DNA of 41,363 nucleotides. Source: JABCPE02 sp963530895. Lineage in GTDB: Bacteria; Bacteroidota; Bacteroidia; Flavobacteriales; Weeksellaceae. The translations under genes were made by a program, and so were the position numbers. The notes under the pieces are model-generated. The model had not been told where the DNA came from and ran no database searches. It saw nothing but the letters and a program-made list of their open reading frames with translations. Numbering within the stretch: the first letter of the stretch is position 1; every line of letters starts with the position of its first letter. This document shows positions 1-7,671 of the stretch, piece by piece. The stretch spans positions 1 through 41,363 of the forward strand of contig CAUSFO010000005.1 of NCBI GenBank assembly GCA_963530895.1. The letters run 5' to 3'.

Positions 1-72
1 TTTTAATCTGATGTAAATACTCATTTTTTGAATTTAATTTGCACTATCTTCAAATAAACAATGTTCTCCAAA

Positions 73-441
73 TCAATACATCAAATTTTCTATCTGAGAT
101 TTTAAAATCAAATGTTTTTTACCTAATCTTATTGTTTTTAGTCTTCCCTCCTTTACAAACTTCCTGATAGTAGAATCACTCATTCCTACCAACAAACAGA
201 CCTCTGCTATACTCAAATAGATTTTAGATTTGAGTTCCTCCATATTTATACTCTGTGATTTACTATTTTTCAAATCACTTTTGTATTCTTCTTTGGACTC
301 CTCCATTCTCCTAATTTTTTCTCTTTTTTTATAATCTTTTGAATTACAACTATGAGAACAAAATTGAGTCTTAAATGTCTTAGCTACAAACACTTCTCCA
401 CAATATTTACATATCCTATTTATCCTAATGTTACTACTCAT
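73..441 (-). CDS. Zinc-finger plus excisionase-type helix-turn-helix protein
   Basis: A 122-residue protein. The N-terminus holds a Cys4 cluster (C11, C14, C28, C32; spacing CxxC-x13-CxxxC) typical of a small zinc ribbon. A charged, probably helical linker (about 38-70) follows. The C-terminus (about 75-122) has the pattern of the excisionase/MerR-like winged HTH (HTH_17): LSIAEVCLLVGMSDSTIRKF, then a basic wing with RLGKKH. Such proteins are common at the ends of Bacteroidota mobile islands, where they act as recombination directionality factors or small repressors. Here the gene reads away from the 3' end of mnmE, and five 10-bp repeats lie about 40-90 bp upstream of its start, well placed as an operator or as accessory recombination sites. 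The domain calls are firm in type. The role in excision is inference from position; a stand-alone regulator is the alternative. Confidence 0.7.
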   Translation of the reverse strand: MSSNIRINRICKYCGEVFVAKTFKTQFCSHSCNSKDYKKREKIRRMEESKEEYKSDLKNSKSQSINMEELKSKIYLSIAEVCLLVGMSDSTIRKFVKEGRLKTIRLGKKHLILKSQIENLMY

Positions 442-467
442 TTTACACTTTCCGTTTTATTGTATGT

Positions 468-536
468 TAATAATTTCTCCCAGTAATTAACAGTATTTAC
501 CATTATTTAGCAGTATTTGTCAGTAATAATTTCTCC
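468..536. repeat. Five tandem, helically phased 10-bp repeats flanked by a 13-bp direct repeat
   Basis: Positions 481-530 read as five consecutive decamers: CAGTAATTAA, CAGTATTTAC, CATTATTTAG, CAGTATTTGT, CAGTAATAAT. Each starts exactly 10 bp after the last, so the CAGTA motifs lie on one face of the helix. The 13-bp sequence TAATAATTTCTCC occurs at 468-480 and again at 524-536, bracketing the block. The array lies between mnmE and the HTH gene start at 441. This is what binding sites for a cooperatively loading DNA-binding protein look like (excisionase, integrase arm sites or an autorepressor). Function is inferred. Confidence 0.7.
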
Positions 537-604
537 ATCGTAACCCTAAAAGTCTCAAAAAACTCACTTGGAGACAACACTGTAACCCAAATCGCACCCT
601 AAAA

Positions 605-643
605 AAGTATCAAAAAACAACAAAAAGTATCAAGAAGTATCAA
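605..643. repeat. AAGTATCAA repeats spaced by 20 and 10 bp
   Basis: The nonamer AAGTATCAA occurs at 605-613, 625-633 and 635-643. A degenerate copy, AAGTCTCAA, is at 550-558. The exact copies start 20 and 10 bp apart, again in helical phase, but the sequence differs from the 481-530 family. They lie about 80-120 bp from the mnmE stop codon. Arm-type integrase sites beside an attachment core would look like this; that reading is inference. Confidence 0.55.
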
Positions 644-690
644 AAATTTTAATGGTAATTCATTGTAAAATAGCATTTTATAAAGACAAA

Positions 691-725
691 AACCTCATTA
701 TCAATCCTTTGCAAAAACAGAGGTT
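691..725 (-). terminator. Weak terminator-like hairpin after mnmE
   Basis: AACCTC (691-696) and GAGGTT (720-725) can pair around a 23-nt loop. On the mnmE strand the hairpin is followed by a T-rich run. The long loop and 6-bp stem make this a weak candidate. Confidence 0.25.
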
Positions 726-741
726 ATTTCCCAATACAGAA
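724..741 (-). other. Candidate attachment core at the 3' end of mnmE
   Basis: The last 18 bases of mnmE on its own strand are TTCTGTATTGGGAAATAA, encoding the terminal FCIGK and stop. The 3' end of mnmE (trmE/thdF) is the known insertion site of SGI1-family islands, and this 18-mer is close to that core as I remember it. Because the FCIGK end is conserved in all MnmE proteins, the resemblance alone proves nothing. The call rests on the adjacent excisionase-like gene and phased repeats. The partner copy would lie left of position 1 and is not visible. Confidence 0.4.
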
Positions 742-2124
742 CTTACTAAAAATATTTCCTAAAACCTCATCATTGGTAAATTCCCCAGAAATTTCCCCAA
801 GGTGTTCCAGAGCCGTGCGCAGTTCATACGCCAGAAGTTCTGTATGAATACCCGAAACCACCGCTTCTTCTACTCTTTCCACAGAGTCCAGCGATTTCCT
901 GAGGGCTTCATAGTGGCGCTGATTGGTAATTACCACTGCATTTTCGCTGCCTTTCAGAGTTTCCACAAAACTGGACAATTCCGCTTTGAGCAGTTCTATA
1001 TTGATATTTTCCCGAGCTGAAATCCCCAGAATAGTATCCGTATAATCAGGGACAAGTTCCCGTTTCAGTACTTGGTCTATTTCTGAAAAATTTTCAGCGG
1101 AAACACCTTTGTTTTGGTCTATTTTATTATGAAGAAGCATCACTTTCAGGTCTGGGCGGTAGAATTCTTTTATAAAGCTGATGATTTCCTTCGCGCTGCT
1201 GTCCTGCTCATCATAAAGATAAAGCAGCACCTTTGCCGATGCTATTTTTTCTTTGGCTTTCTTCACGCCTATTTCCTCTATTGTGTCGGAAGTTTCGCGG
1301 ATTCCTGCCGTGTCGATGAAACGAAACGCCGTGCCTTTTATATGCAGAACCTCCTCTATCGTGTCACGAGTAGTCCCTGCTATGTCGCTCACTATCGCTC
1401 TTTCTTCTTTCAAAAGAGCATTCAGTAGAGTAGATTTCCCTGCGTTAGGTTTTCCTATTATCGCTACATTGATACCGTTTTTCACTGCATTTCCATACTG
1501 AAAACTATCAATAAGACTGCCCAATTTGGTTTTAAGATTAGCGATAAGCCCCATCAATGCTGAGCGGTCAGCAAATTCCACATCTTCTTCAGCAAAATCA
1601 AGTTCCAGTTCGATAAGCGAAGTAAAATTCAGCAAATCGCCTCTCAGCACGGCTATTTCCTTAGAAATTCCGCCTTTCAGCTGCTCAAGGGCAGCCTTTC
1701 GCGAAGCCTCATTCTCGGAAGCAATAAGGTCAGCTATGGATTCCGCCTGAGAGAGGTCTATACGCCCATTCATAAAGGCTCTCATGGTAAACTCCCCTGC
1801 TTTAGCGGTTCTCGCGCCGTTTTTCAGCAGAGCTTCCAAGATTTTTTTGGCGATGTGCGGCGAACCATGAAAAGAAATTTCCGCCGAATTTTCCGCCGTG
1901 AAAGTCCTCGGCGCATGGAACGCAGAGACCATCACCTCATCTATTATTTCTTCTTGGTCTTTTATAAAGCCATAATGCACCGTGTGAGTCGGCACTTTTT
2001 CCAAGTTTTTCCCTTCAAAAATTCTATTGACCACCGCCAGAGCATCCTGCCCCGAAACGCGGATTATACCTATCGCTCCCACCCCATCGGCAGTTGCAAG
2101 GGCGCATATCGTATCTTGATTCAT
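724..2124 (-). CDS. mnmE: tRNA modification GTPase MnmE
   Basis: A 466-residue protein of normal family length. With MnmG it installs the carboxymethylaminomethyl group on wobble uridine 34 of several tRNAs. The N-terminal part (about 1-120) is the tetrahydrofolate-binding domain. The G domain is inserted in the helical domain, with P-loop GKPNAGKS (224-231), switch motif GTTRDT (250-255), DTAG (271-274) and NKID (333-336). The protein ends in CIGK with the conserved Cys463. All key motifs are intact, so if an element is integrated at its 3' end the reading frame has been restored. The ATG at 2124 follows a TAnnTTTG box (2130-2137) so closely that the leader would be extremely short. mnmG is not in the window. 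Confidence 0.97.
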   Translation of the reverse strand: MNQDTICALATADGVGAIGIIRVSGQDALAVVNRIFEGKNLEKVPTHTVHYGFIKDQEEIIDEVMVSAFHAPRTFTAENSAEISFHGSPHIAKKILEALLKNGARTAKAGEFTMRAFMNGRIDLSQAESIADLIASENEASRKAALEQLKGGISKEIAVLRGDLLNFTSLIELELDFAEEDVEFADRSALMGLIANLKTKLGSLIDSFQYGNAVKNGINVAIIGKPNAGKSTLLNALLKEERAIVSDIAGTTRDTIEEVLHIKGTAFRFIDTAGIRETSDTIEEIGVKKAKEKIASAKVLLYLYDEQDSSAKEIISFIKEFYRPDLKVMLLHNKIDQNKGVSAENFSEIDQVLKRELVPDYTDTILGISARENINIELLKAELSSFVETLKGSENAVVITNQRHYEALRKSLDSVERVEEAVVSGIHTELLAYELRTALEHLGEISGEFTNDEVLGNIFSKFCIGK

Positions 2125-2129
2125 AACGG

Positions 2130-2137
2130 CAAAGATA
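2130..2137 (-). promoter_or_regulatory. -7 box for mnmE
   Basis: Reads TATCTTTG on the minus strand, an exact TAnnTTTG match, only 5 bases from the ATG at 2124. If used, the transcript would start at or just before the start codon. No clear -33 TTTG is seen. Confidence 0.35.
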
Positions 2138-2215
2138 CTATATATTTAGCGAAAAATACGAGCAGATAACCAAACCACTTTTCTCTAAAAATAAAATTTG
2201 GGTTAAAAAAGAAAT

Positions 2216-2237
2216 TCCCTGCCGAAACCAGCAGGGA
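2216..2237 (-). terminator. Intrinsic terminator of purB
   Basis: TCCCTGC (2216-2222) pairs with GCAGGGA (2231-2237) around an 8-nt loop. On the minus strand the stem is followed by AATTTCTTTTTT. It lies between the purB stop and the mnmE start. Confidence 0.75.
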
Positions 2238-2321
2238 GTTTCCCTAAAATAGAACTTAAAAACACAAAAATTCTATTGGCATTAATTAAAAAAATTAGTA
2301 AATGAAATATCTTTATTTTGT

Positions 2322-3749
2322 TTAAACTTTCAAATCTACACTCAGCCCCACAAGGTCTTGATATTTACCCAAAATCGGCTGAACTTCATTCTTGATGAAT
2401 TCCTCTGTCTGCACTGGCGCAAATCCGATAAAGTTTTTTGGATCGAGAACTTCCATAATTTTAGATTTGTCCATTTTCAGCGAATTATCGTTCATAATGC
2501 GCTCTATCAGGTCATTTTCCTTTCCTTCCATTTTCACTTTTTTACTCGCCTCCATAGAGTGCTGGCGGATAATTTCGTGGATTTCCTGTCGGTCACCTCC
2601 AGCTTTTACCTCTTCCATGATGATGTATTCGGTAGTCATGAACGGAAGTTCCTCCATAATGTGTTTTCTGATACGATTTTCATAGACCACAAGCCCATCC
2701 ATGATATTATTCCAAATAAGCAAAATAGCATCCACTGCTAAAAACGCCTGAGGAATCGTAAGTCGCTTATTCGCAGAGTCATCCAGCGTACGCTCAAACC
2801 ACTGCGTAGAAGCCACCATCGCAGAACCTGAAGAAACAGACATTACAAATTTAGCAAGAGCCCCTATTCTCTCGGAACGCATCGGGTTTCGTTTGTAGGC
2901 CATTGCTGAAGACCCGATTTGGCTTTTCTCAAAAGGCTCTTCTATTTCTTTCAAATTCTGAAGCAAGCGAAGGTCATTGGTAAATTTATGTGCGGATTGA
3001 GCGATATTTGAAAGCAAAGTTGCTGCCTTTGCATCGATTTTTCTATCATAAGTCTGCCCTGAAACACCAAAAACTTTTTCAAAGCCAAATCTTCTGGAAA
3101 GTTCCTTGTCCAAGTGTTTTACCTTCGCATAATCCCCACTGAAAAGCTCCAAAAAGCTGGCAGCTGTTCCCGTAGTTCCTTTTACGCCTCTAAATCTGAG
3201 GGTTTCCAAGAAAAATTCTAATTCCTCAAAATCCAAAAGAAGAGACTGCAGCCAAAGTGTAGCTCGCTTCCCCACGGTAGTGAGCTGCGCTGGCTGAAAA
3301 TGCGTAAAACCAAGCGTAGGAAGGTCTTTATATTTCAGTGCAAAATCGGATAATTTTTTGATAACATTCACCAGCTGTTTGCGAATAATGAGCAGCCCAT
3401 CACGAATTTGAATCAAATCAGTATTGTCGCCCACAAACGCAGAAGTAGCCCCAAGGTGGATGATTCCCTTCGCCAAAGGAGCCGCATCTCCATAAGTATG
3501 CACATGCGCCATCACATCATGGCGGAATTTCTTTTCGTATTCAGCCGCTTTCGCGAAGTCTATATTTTGGGCTTGTTCTTTCAGCTGTGCTATCTGCTCA
3601 TCAGAAATATCTAAACCTAAATCTTTTTCGATTTCAGCAAGAGCAATCCAAAGCTGTCTCCAAGTGCGAAACTTATTCTCAGGTGAAAAATTATAAAGCA
3701 TTTCCTCGCTGGAATAGCGCTCTTCAAGAGGATTTTTGTAAGAATTCAT
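2322..3749 (-). CDS. purB: Adenylosuccinate lyase
   Basis: A 475-residue fumarase/aspartase-superfamily enzyme that acts twice in purine synthesis: SAICAR to AICAR, and adenylosuccinate to AMP. The superfamily signature SSAMAYKRNP (280-289) carries the mobile-loop catalytic serine. FTHFQPAQ (148-155) carries the conserved His150, and TSAFVGDNTD (102-111) is the third conserved region. Length fits the family. The gene has its own -7 box (3767-3774) and an intrinsic terminator (2216-2237), so it is probably transcribed alone, between the tRNA-Gln gene and mnmE on the same strand. The ATG at 3749 starts MNSYKNPLEERYSS, a normal N-terminus. Confidence 0.96.
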   Translation of the reverse strand: MNSYKNPLEERYSSEEMLYNFSPENKFRTWRQLWIALAEIEKDLGLDISDEQIAQLKEQAQNIDFAKAAEYEKKFRHDVMAHVHTYGDAAPLAKGIIHLGATSAFVGDNTDLIQIRDGLLIIRKQLVNVIKKLSDFALKYKDLPTLGFTHFQPAQLTTVGKRATLWLQSLLLDFEELEFFLETLRFRGVKGTTGTAASFLELFSGDYAKVKHLDKELSRRFGFEKVFGVSGQTYDRKIDAKAATLLSNIAQSAHKFTNDLRLLQNLKEIEEPFEKSQIGSSAMAYKRNPMRSERIGALAKFVMSVSSGSAMVASTQWFERTLDDSANKRLTIPQAFLAVDAILLIWNNIMDGLVVYENRIRKHIMEELPFMTTEYIIMEEVKAGGDRQEIHEIIRQHSMEASKKVKMEGKENDLIERIMNDNSLKMDKSKIMEVLDPKNFIGFAPVQTEEFIKNEVQPILGKYQDLVGLSVDLKV

Positions 3750-3766
3750 AGTTTATATTTTGATGC

Positions 3767-3774
3767 CAAAAATA
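3767..3774 (-). promoter_or_regulatory. -7 box for purB
   Basis: Minus strand reads TATTTTTG, matching TAnnTTTG, 17 bases upstream of the purB ATG. No good -33 element seen. Confidence 0.45.
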
Positions 3775-3882
3775 ATGATTTCTGATGAATTAAAAAATCA
3801 TTTCCCTGCTAAAATTTATAAATACTTTTTATTATCTTTTTCAAAAAAAGTAAATTTCAGTAAACTACTTTAAAACAAAAAA

Positions 3883-3905
3883 AACTCTCTGAAATTCAGA
3901 GAGTT
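3883..3905 (-). terminator. Terminator after tRNA-Gln
   Basis: AACTCTCTGAA (3883-3893) and TTCAGAGAGTT (3895-3905) form a perfect inverted repeat. On the minus strand it is followed by an uninterrupted T run, immediately downstream of the tRNA. Confidence 0.85.
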
Positions 3906-3912
3906 TTGAGTG

Positions 3913-3983
3913 TAGACCCACAGGGATTCGAACCCCGACAAACAGAACCAAAATCTGGTGTGCTACCGTTACACCATGGGTCT
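3913..3983 (-). tRNA. tRNA-Gln (TTG anticodon)
   Basis: A 71-nt cloverleaf on the minus strand. The acceptor stem AGACCCA/TGGGTCT pairs fully. The D arm is GTG..CAC with GGTAG in the loop. The anticodon loop TTTTGGT places TTG at 34-36. The T arm is CGGGG-TTCGAAT-CCCTG. The outermost anticodon-stem pair appears to be a C-T mismatch and the variable loop is short (TTGT). CCA is not encoded (the 3' flank is ACA). It has its own promoter and terminator. MnmE modifies U34 of tRNA-Gln(UUG), so two partners of one pathway happen to lie close together. Confidence 0.93.
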
Positions 3984-3999
3984 TCCGTTTTAAGTGGAG

Positions 4000-4030
4000 C
4001 AAATATACAGACTTTATCATTAATCACAAA
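4000..4030 (-). promoter_or_regulatory. Promoter of tRNA-Gln
   Basis: On the minus strand a TTTG (4027-4030) is followed after 19 nt by TATATTTG (4000-4007). Both elements and the spacing match the Bacteroidota consensus. This is one of the clearest promoters in the window. Confidence 0.75.
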
Positions 4031-4117
4031 AATATTTTTCATTTTTTTTCTAAAATAATTACAAAACACTGATAATCAATTCTATTTTTTACAAACTTCT
4101 TTTATTTTCTATTTTTG

Positions 4118-4125
4118 TATCTTTG
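4118..4125 (+). promoter_or_regulatory. -7 box for the HMG-CoA reductase gene
   Basis: TATCTTTG, an exact TAnnTTTG, 21 bases before the ATG at 4147. The -33 region lacks TTTG. Confidence 0.5.
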
Positions 4126-4146
4126 GATTTTTAAAAATTATATACA

Positions 4147-5475
4147 ATGAGATGCTCCATAGATGGTTTTTCCAAGCTGCCAAAACAAGAAAAAATAGAC
4201 TGGCTCATCCAAGAATATTTGGAAAATGACACTGATTTTGAGTCTGTTTTGAAGCAATATTGGAACGAAAATTTAGAGTTACAAAAACTCCATGATGAAT
4301 TCTCCGAAAATACCATTTCTAATTTTTATCTCCCGTACGGAATCGCGCCTAACTTCCTGATTAACGGGAAACTATACGCCATCCCTATGGCTGTGGAAGA
4401 GAGTTCGGTAGTGGCAGCAGCAGCCAAAGCAGCTAAATTCTGGATGGAGAGAGGCGGATTCCAAACGACCATCATCAACACGGAAAAACTCGGGCACACT
4501 CATTTTATTTTCAATGGGAGCAAGGAAAAATTATTCCAGTTCTTTGATTTAACTTTAAAGGAAAAATTATTCGAGGCTACACAGGACATCACAGCGAATA
4601 TGCGCAAGAGAGGCGGCGGAATCCTAAATATTGACCTCATTGACAAAACTGATGAATTAGAAAATTATTATCAAATCAAAGCGAGTTTTGACACTCGGGA
4701 TTCGATGGGAGCGAATTTCATCAATTCGTGTCTGGAAGTATTTGGAAAAACACTGAAAGAAGAGATTTTTAGGTCAGAAATCTTTAGTGAAGAAGAAAAA
4801 AACTCCCTGCAAATCATCATGAACATTCTGTCCAACTACACTCCTGAATGTATAGTAAGAGCAGAAGTTTCTTGTAAAATAGAAGAATTAGGGAATAATG
4901 ACGGTATCTCACCAGAAGAATTTGCTTGGAAATTCAAACAAGCGGTAACGATAGCAGAGATAGACACCTGCCGAGCAACTACGCATAATAAGGGCATTAT
5001 GAACGGTGTGGATGCAGTGGTTATCGCAACAGGAAATGATTTTCGGGCAGTGGAAGCCTCCGTGCATGCCTACGCAAGTAAAGATGGCAAATACAGCTCA
5101 CTAAGCCACTGCACGATAGAAAACGGAATATTTCGATTTTGGATAGAACTGCCTATTTCTGTGGGAGTTGTAGGAGGACTCACGAGCCTTCATCCATTGG
5201 TAAAATTCTCTTTGGCTCTTTTAGGAAAACCTAATGCAAAGGAACTTATGAGCATTTTAGCAGTGTCTGGCTTGGCTCAGAACTTCGCTGCACTTCGCTC
5301 GCTGGTTACCACAGGTATCCAAAAAGGACATATGAAAATGCATTTATTCAACATTCTAAACCAGCTGGGCGCAAATGAGGAAGAAAAAAAACTGATTTCA
5401 GCTACAATGCAAGATAAAACCCTAAGCTACAGCGATATAGCTTTAGAATTAGAAAAACTAAGAAAACAGAAATAA
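4147..5475 (+). CDS. Hydroxymethylglutaryl-CoA reductase, class II
   Basis: A 442-residue soluble HMG-CoA reductase with no N-terminal membrane segments. It interconverts HMG-CoA and mevalonate; in Flavobacteriia, which use the mevalonate route, it should supply isoprenoid precursors. Catalytic elements are visible: PMAVEESSVVAAAA (80-93) with the active-site Glu; DAVVIATGNDFRAVEA with the GND(x)RA catalytic Asp segment; and TTGIQKGHMKMH with catalytic His395. The sequence matches the class II (Pseudomonas mevalonii-like) group rather than class I. It stands alone, divergent from tRNA-Gln and convergent with the M1 peptidase, so no other mevalonate gene is linked. Often annotated mvaA/mvaE-like; I leave the symbol blank because usage differs. 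Confidence 0.93.
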   Translation: MRCSIDGFSKLPKQEKIDWLIQEYLENDTDFESVLKQYWNENLELQKLHDEFSENTISNFYLPYGIAPNFLINGKLYAIPMAVEESSVVAAAAKAAKFWMERGGFQTTIINTEKLGHTHFIFNGSKEKLFQFFDLTLKEKLFEATQDITANMRKRGGGILNIDLIDKTDELENYYQIKASFDTRDSMGANFINSCLEVFGKTLKEEIFRSEIFSEEEKNSLQIIMNILSNYTPECIVRAEVSCKIEELGNNDGISPEEFAWKFKQAVTIAEIDTCRATTHNKGIMNGVDAVVIATGNDFRAVEASVHAYASKDGKYSSLSHCTIENGIFRFWIELPISVGVVGGLTSLHPLVKFSLALLGKPNAKELMSILAVSGLAQNFAALRSLVTTGIQKGHMKMHLFNILNQLGANEEEKKLISATMQDKTLSYSDIALELEKLRKQK

Positions 5476-5484
5476 GATTAAAAA

Positions 5485-5507
5485 AAAATCCCTTTAATAG
5501 GGATTTT
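5485..5507. terminator. Bidirectional terminator between convergent genes
   Basis: AAAATCCC (5485-5492) pairs with GGGATTTT (5500-5507) around a 7-nt loop. There is a T run on the right and an A run on the left, so it can stop both the reductase transcript and the M1 peptidase transcript. Confidence 0.8.
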
Positions 5508-5508
5508 C

Positions 5509-7122
5509 TTATTTTTTCAAAACTTCTATATAATAGTTGTCATCTATTTCCACAGCCTTATCATTAGCCAAAGTGACAGTCTGCCATTCCTGAGTAGGAG
5601 CTATATGTGTAGAATGGCTTTTTAGTTTCACAGGCATTCTGAAATTCTTTATTGTATTGTTCCAGCGGAATTTCAGCTGATTTCCTTTTTGCTCATATTC
5701 TAGCTGTGGAATTTTAGTCGTTCTCAAATACTGATCAAAAACAAGTGAAAAATCTATTCCTGCTTTTTTGCTGATATAATCTTCTACCTGCTTAGAAGTC
5801 ACTATTTTATGATAAAAATCTGTATTCATTCCCAGCAAAATTTGTCTGAATTTCTCATCATTATTGATAACCTGTCTGATGGTATGTATCATATTTGCTC
5901 CTTTTATATATTGGTCCATACTACCCGTTTTTCTCACTCCATACACACCTATGATAGGCTCATCATTCATAATGCTTTTTCTAAGCCCCTTTATATAAGT
6001 GTTTGCTGCGTTTTTGTCCATATAACTTTCCGTGAATAGGACTTCTGAATAAGTCGTAAAAGCCTCATGTATCCACATATCGGCCTTGTCTTGGGCTGTG
6101 ATATTATTCCCAAACCATTCGTGTCCGCTTTCGTGAACGATGATGAAATCCCAATACATACCCACTCCTGTTCCTGACAAATCCCTTCCATAGTAACCAT
6201 TCTGGTAGCCGTTTCCATACGCTACATTACTCTGGTGCTCCATTCCTAGATATGGAGATTCTACCAGTTTGTAACCGTCTTTATAGAAAGGATATCCACC
6301 AAACCAATGTTCAAAGGCTTTAAACATAGGTTTTACCTGCTGGAACTGCTTTTGGGCTTTTTCTAAATTATAATCCAAAACCCAATAGTCCAAAGTTAGC
6401 ATTCCCCTCTTACCCAAATATTCATCAGAAAAATGAACATATTTCCCGATATAAGGAACGATATTATATGAGTTTATAGGATTTTTGACTTCCCAAGTAA
6501 AGATGTTTTTGTCCTTTTTAACGCTCCATTCTACTAATTTCCCATTTCCTACTCCCACCAAATCTTTCGGAGTAGTGATAGCGAGGGTCATTCCCATATC
6601 TGGCTCATCGCCCCAGTATTCTTTTATTGGAAGCCATACACTCGCCCCTATTCCTTCACAGGCTACGGACATCCACGGATTTCCTTTTTCATCTTGTGTG
6701 AAAACCCAGCCGCCATCCCAAGGCGCATTTTTAGCAATGATAGGATTTCCGCTAAAATCTATTTCCAAAGTATGCGTCTGCCCTTTTTTAAAACTTTCTT
6801 TCGTTTCTAAAAAGATGAAATTACCATCCACTCTCGTAGATTTTATTCTAAAACTGGAACGAATGCTGTCATGTTTCATTGGCTGTTGCAAATCTATCTG
6901 AAAAACAGGATTTTTCACAGACTTTGTTATCTTGAATGTTATTTTATTGCTTCCTTTCAGGCTTTTTTGTTCGTAGCTGGGCTCTACTTTTACATCATAT
7001 CTTTGTACATCCCAAAAATCACGATATGCAGTATTAGACCCAAGCAGCGTGTCTTTTTTTGTAAAATTTTGACCAAAAGCCAAATACACTGAAAACAGAA
7101 ACAACAATTTTATTATCCTCAT
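5509..7122 (-). CDS. M1-family zinc metallopeptidase (aminopeptidase N-like), exported
   Basis: A 537-residue protein with a signal peptide (about 1-18, ending AFGQ). The gluzincin motif is complete: HESGH at 330-334 and the third zinc ligand E353 in WIHEAFTTYSE, exactly 18 residues after H334. YLGMEHQS (291-298) replaces the usual GAMEN exopeptidase motif, keeping M-E. The N-terminal beta domain (about 40-230) precedes the catalytic domain. At 537 residues it is much shorter than E. coli PepN (about 870) and lacks the large C-terminal helical domain. It is probably a periplasmic or outer-membrane-associated peptidase that helps take up peptides. No T9SS signal is seen. It is read alone, convergent with the reductase gene. 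Confidence 0.9.
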   Translation of the reverse strand: MRIIKLLFLFSVYLAFGQNFTKKDTLLGSNTAYRDFWDVQRYDVKVEPSYEQKSLKGSNKITFKITKSVKNPVFQIDLQQPMKHDSIRSSFRIKSTRVDGNFIFLETKESFKKGQTHTLEIDFSGNPIIAKNAPWDGGWVFTQDEKGNPWMSVACEGIGASVWLPIKEYWGDEPDMGMTLAITTPKDLVGVGNGKLVEWSVKKDKNIFTWEVKNPINSYNIVPYIGKYVHFSDEYLGKRGMLTLDYWVLDYNLEKAQKQFQQVKPMFKAFEHWFGGYPFYKDGYKLVESPYLGMEHQSNVAYGNGYQNGYYGRDLSGTGVGMYWDFIIVHESGHEWFGNNITAQDKADMWIHEAFTTYSEVLFTESYMDKNAANTYIKGLRKSIMNDEPIIGVYGVRKTGSMDQYIKGANMIHTIRQVINNDEKFRQILLGMNTDFYHKIVTSKQVEDYISKKAGIDFSLVFDQYLRTTKIPQLEYEQKGNQLKFRWNNTIKNFRMPVKLKSHSTHIAPTQEWQTVTLANDKAVEIDDNYYIEVLKK

Positions 7123-7253
7123 AAATCTAACTTTTTTAAAGCGATAAAGTTATTAAAATTAAAGTTAATTTTTGTATTTTAGCCAAAAGTTTTTGGGATT
7201 TTAGACTTTTCTATTTTCCCTATTTTTAGAAAATTTTATTAAATCTTTTATTT

Positions 7254-7604
7254 ATGCAAAAATCAAACAAACCCATTGCAGGCTACCATTTATTGATGAT
7301 TCTTTCAGCTGTAGACCACGAATTTTCACCAAAAGAAGGACTAAAAATACAAGAATATCTGTCGGAAGAATTTCCGTTCAGAATCAATTTGGATAACGAG
7401 CTGGAAGTCATCGCTTCCCTGCAGCCAGAGGACTGGAAAGACCATTTTGAATTCCATGCGCGCTGTTTCTATGATGATTCTACCGAGGAGGAAAGAAAAA
7501 ACTTTGCTGAGTTTGCAAAAACGCTTATCAAAGCCGATGAACAGGTGACTGAGCGTGAACATCAGTTCTATAAACTCATGAAAAACATCTGGAAAATGGA
7601 TTAA
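7254..7604 (+). CDS. TerB-like (tellurite-resistance-fold) small protein
   Basis: A 116-residue acidic, helical, soluble protein. The paired segments AVDHEFSPKEG (about 19-29) and KADEQVTEREHQFY (about 93-106) resemble the two metal-binding-like loops of the TerB fold (D-x-E/D-hydrophobic-T/S-x-x-E). In Flavobacteriia such stand-alone TerB proteins are widespread and not tied to tellurite. It is first in a plus-strand run, 67 bp ahead of a TonB-C-like gene, and is divergent from the M1 peptidase. Function unknown; the family call is moderately secure. Confidence 0.65.
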   Translation: MQKSNKPIAGYHLLMILSAVDHEFSPKEGLKIQEYLSEEFPFRINLDNELEVIASLQPEDWKDHFEFHARCFYDDSTEEERKNFAEFAKTLIKADEQVTEREHQFYKLMKNIWKMD

Positions 7605-7671
7605 GTCAAGGAAAAAAACTGGTATTTAAAGTAGAAAATACAGAATTTCATTAAAAATAAAACTAACTGCT

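Larger units (their letters stand above)
3750..4146. other. Intergenic region between purB and the HMG-CoA reductase gene
   Basis: The only gap over 300 bases without a protein gene. It holds the purB -7 box, the tRNA-Gln gene with its promoter and terminator, and the reductase -7 box. Nothing else is seen; 3790-3880 is AT-rich with no recognisable element. Confidence 0.8.

Noticed and set aside
724..741. Firm call of an SGI1-type island
   Set aside because: The core similarity is dictated by conserved mnmE codons and no integrase or second core is visible, so it remains a candidate only.
689..770. Direct repeat AAAACCTCAT at 689-698 and 761-770
   Set aside because: Only 10 bp, one copy inside mnmE coding sequence; no further support for an attachment duplication.
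4131..4316. 61-codon minus-strand frame over the start of the HMG-CoA reductase gene
   Set aside because: Serine/phenylalanine-rich, no homology pattern, and it overlaps a well-supported N-terminus.
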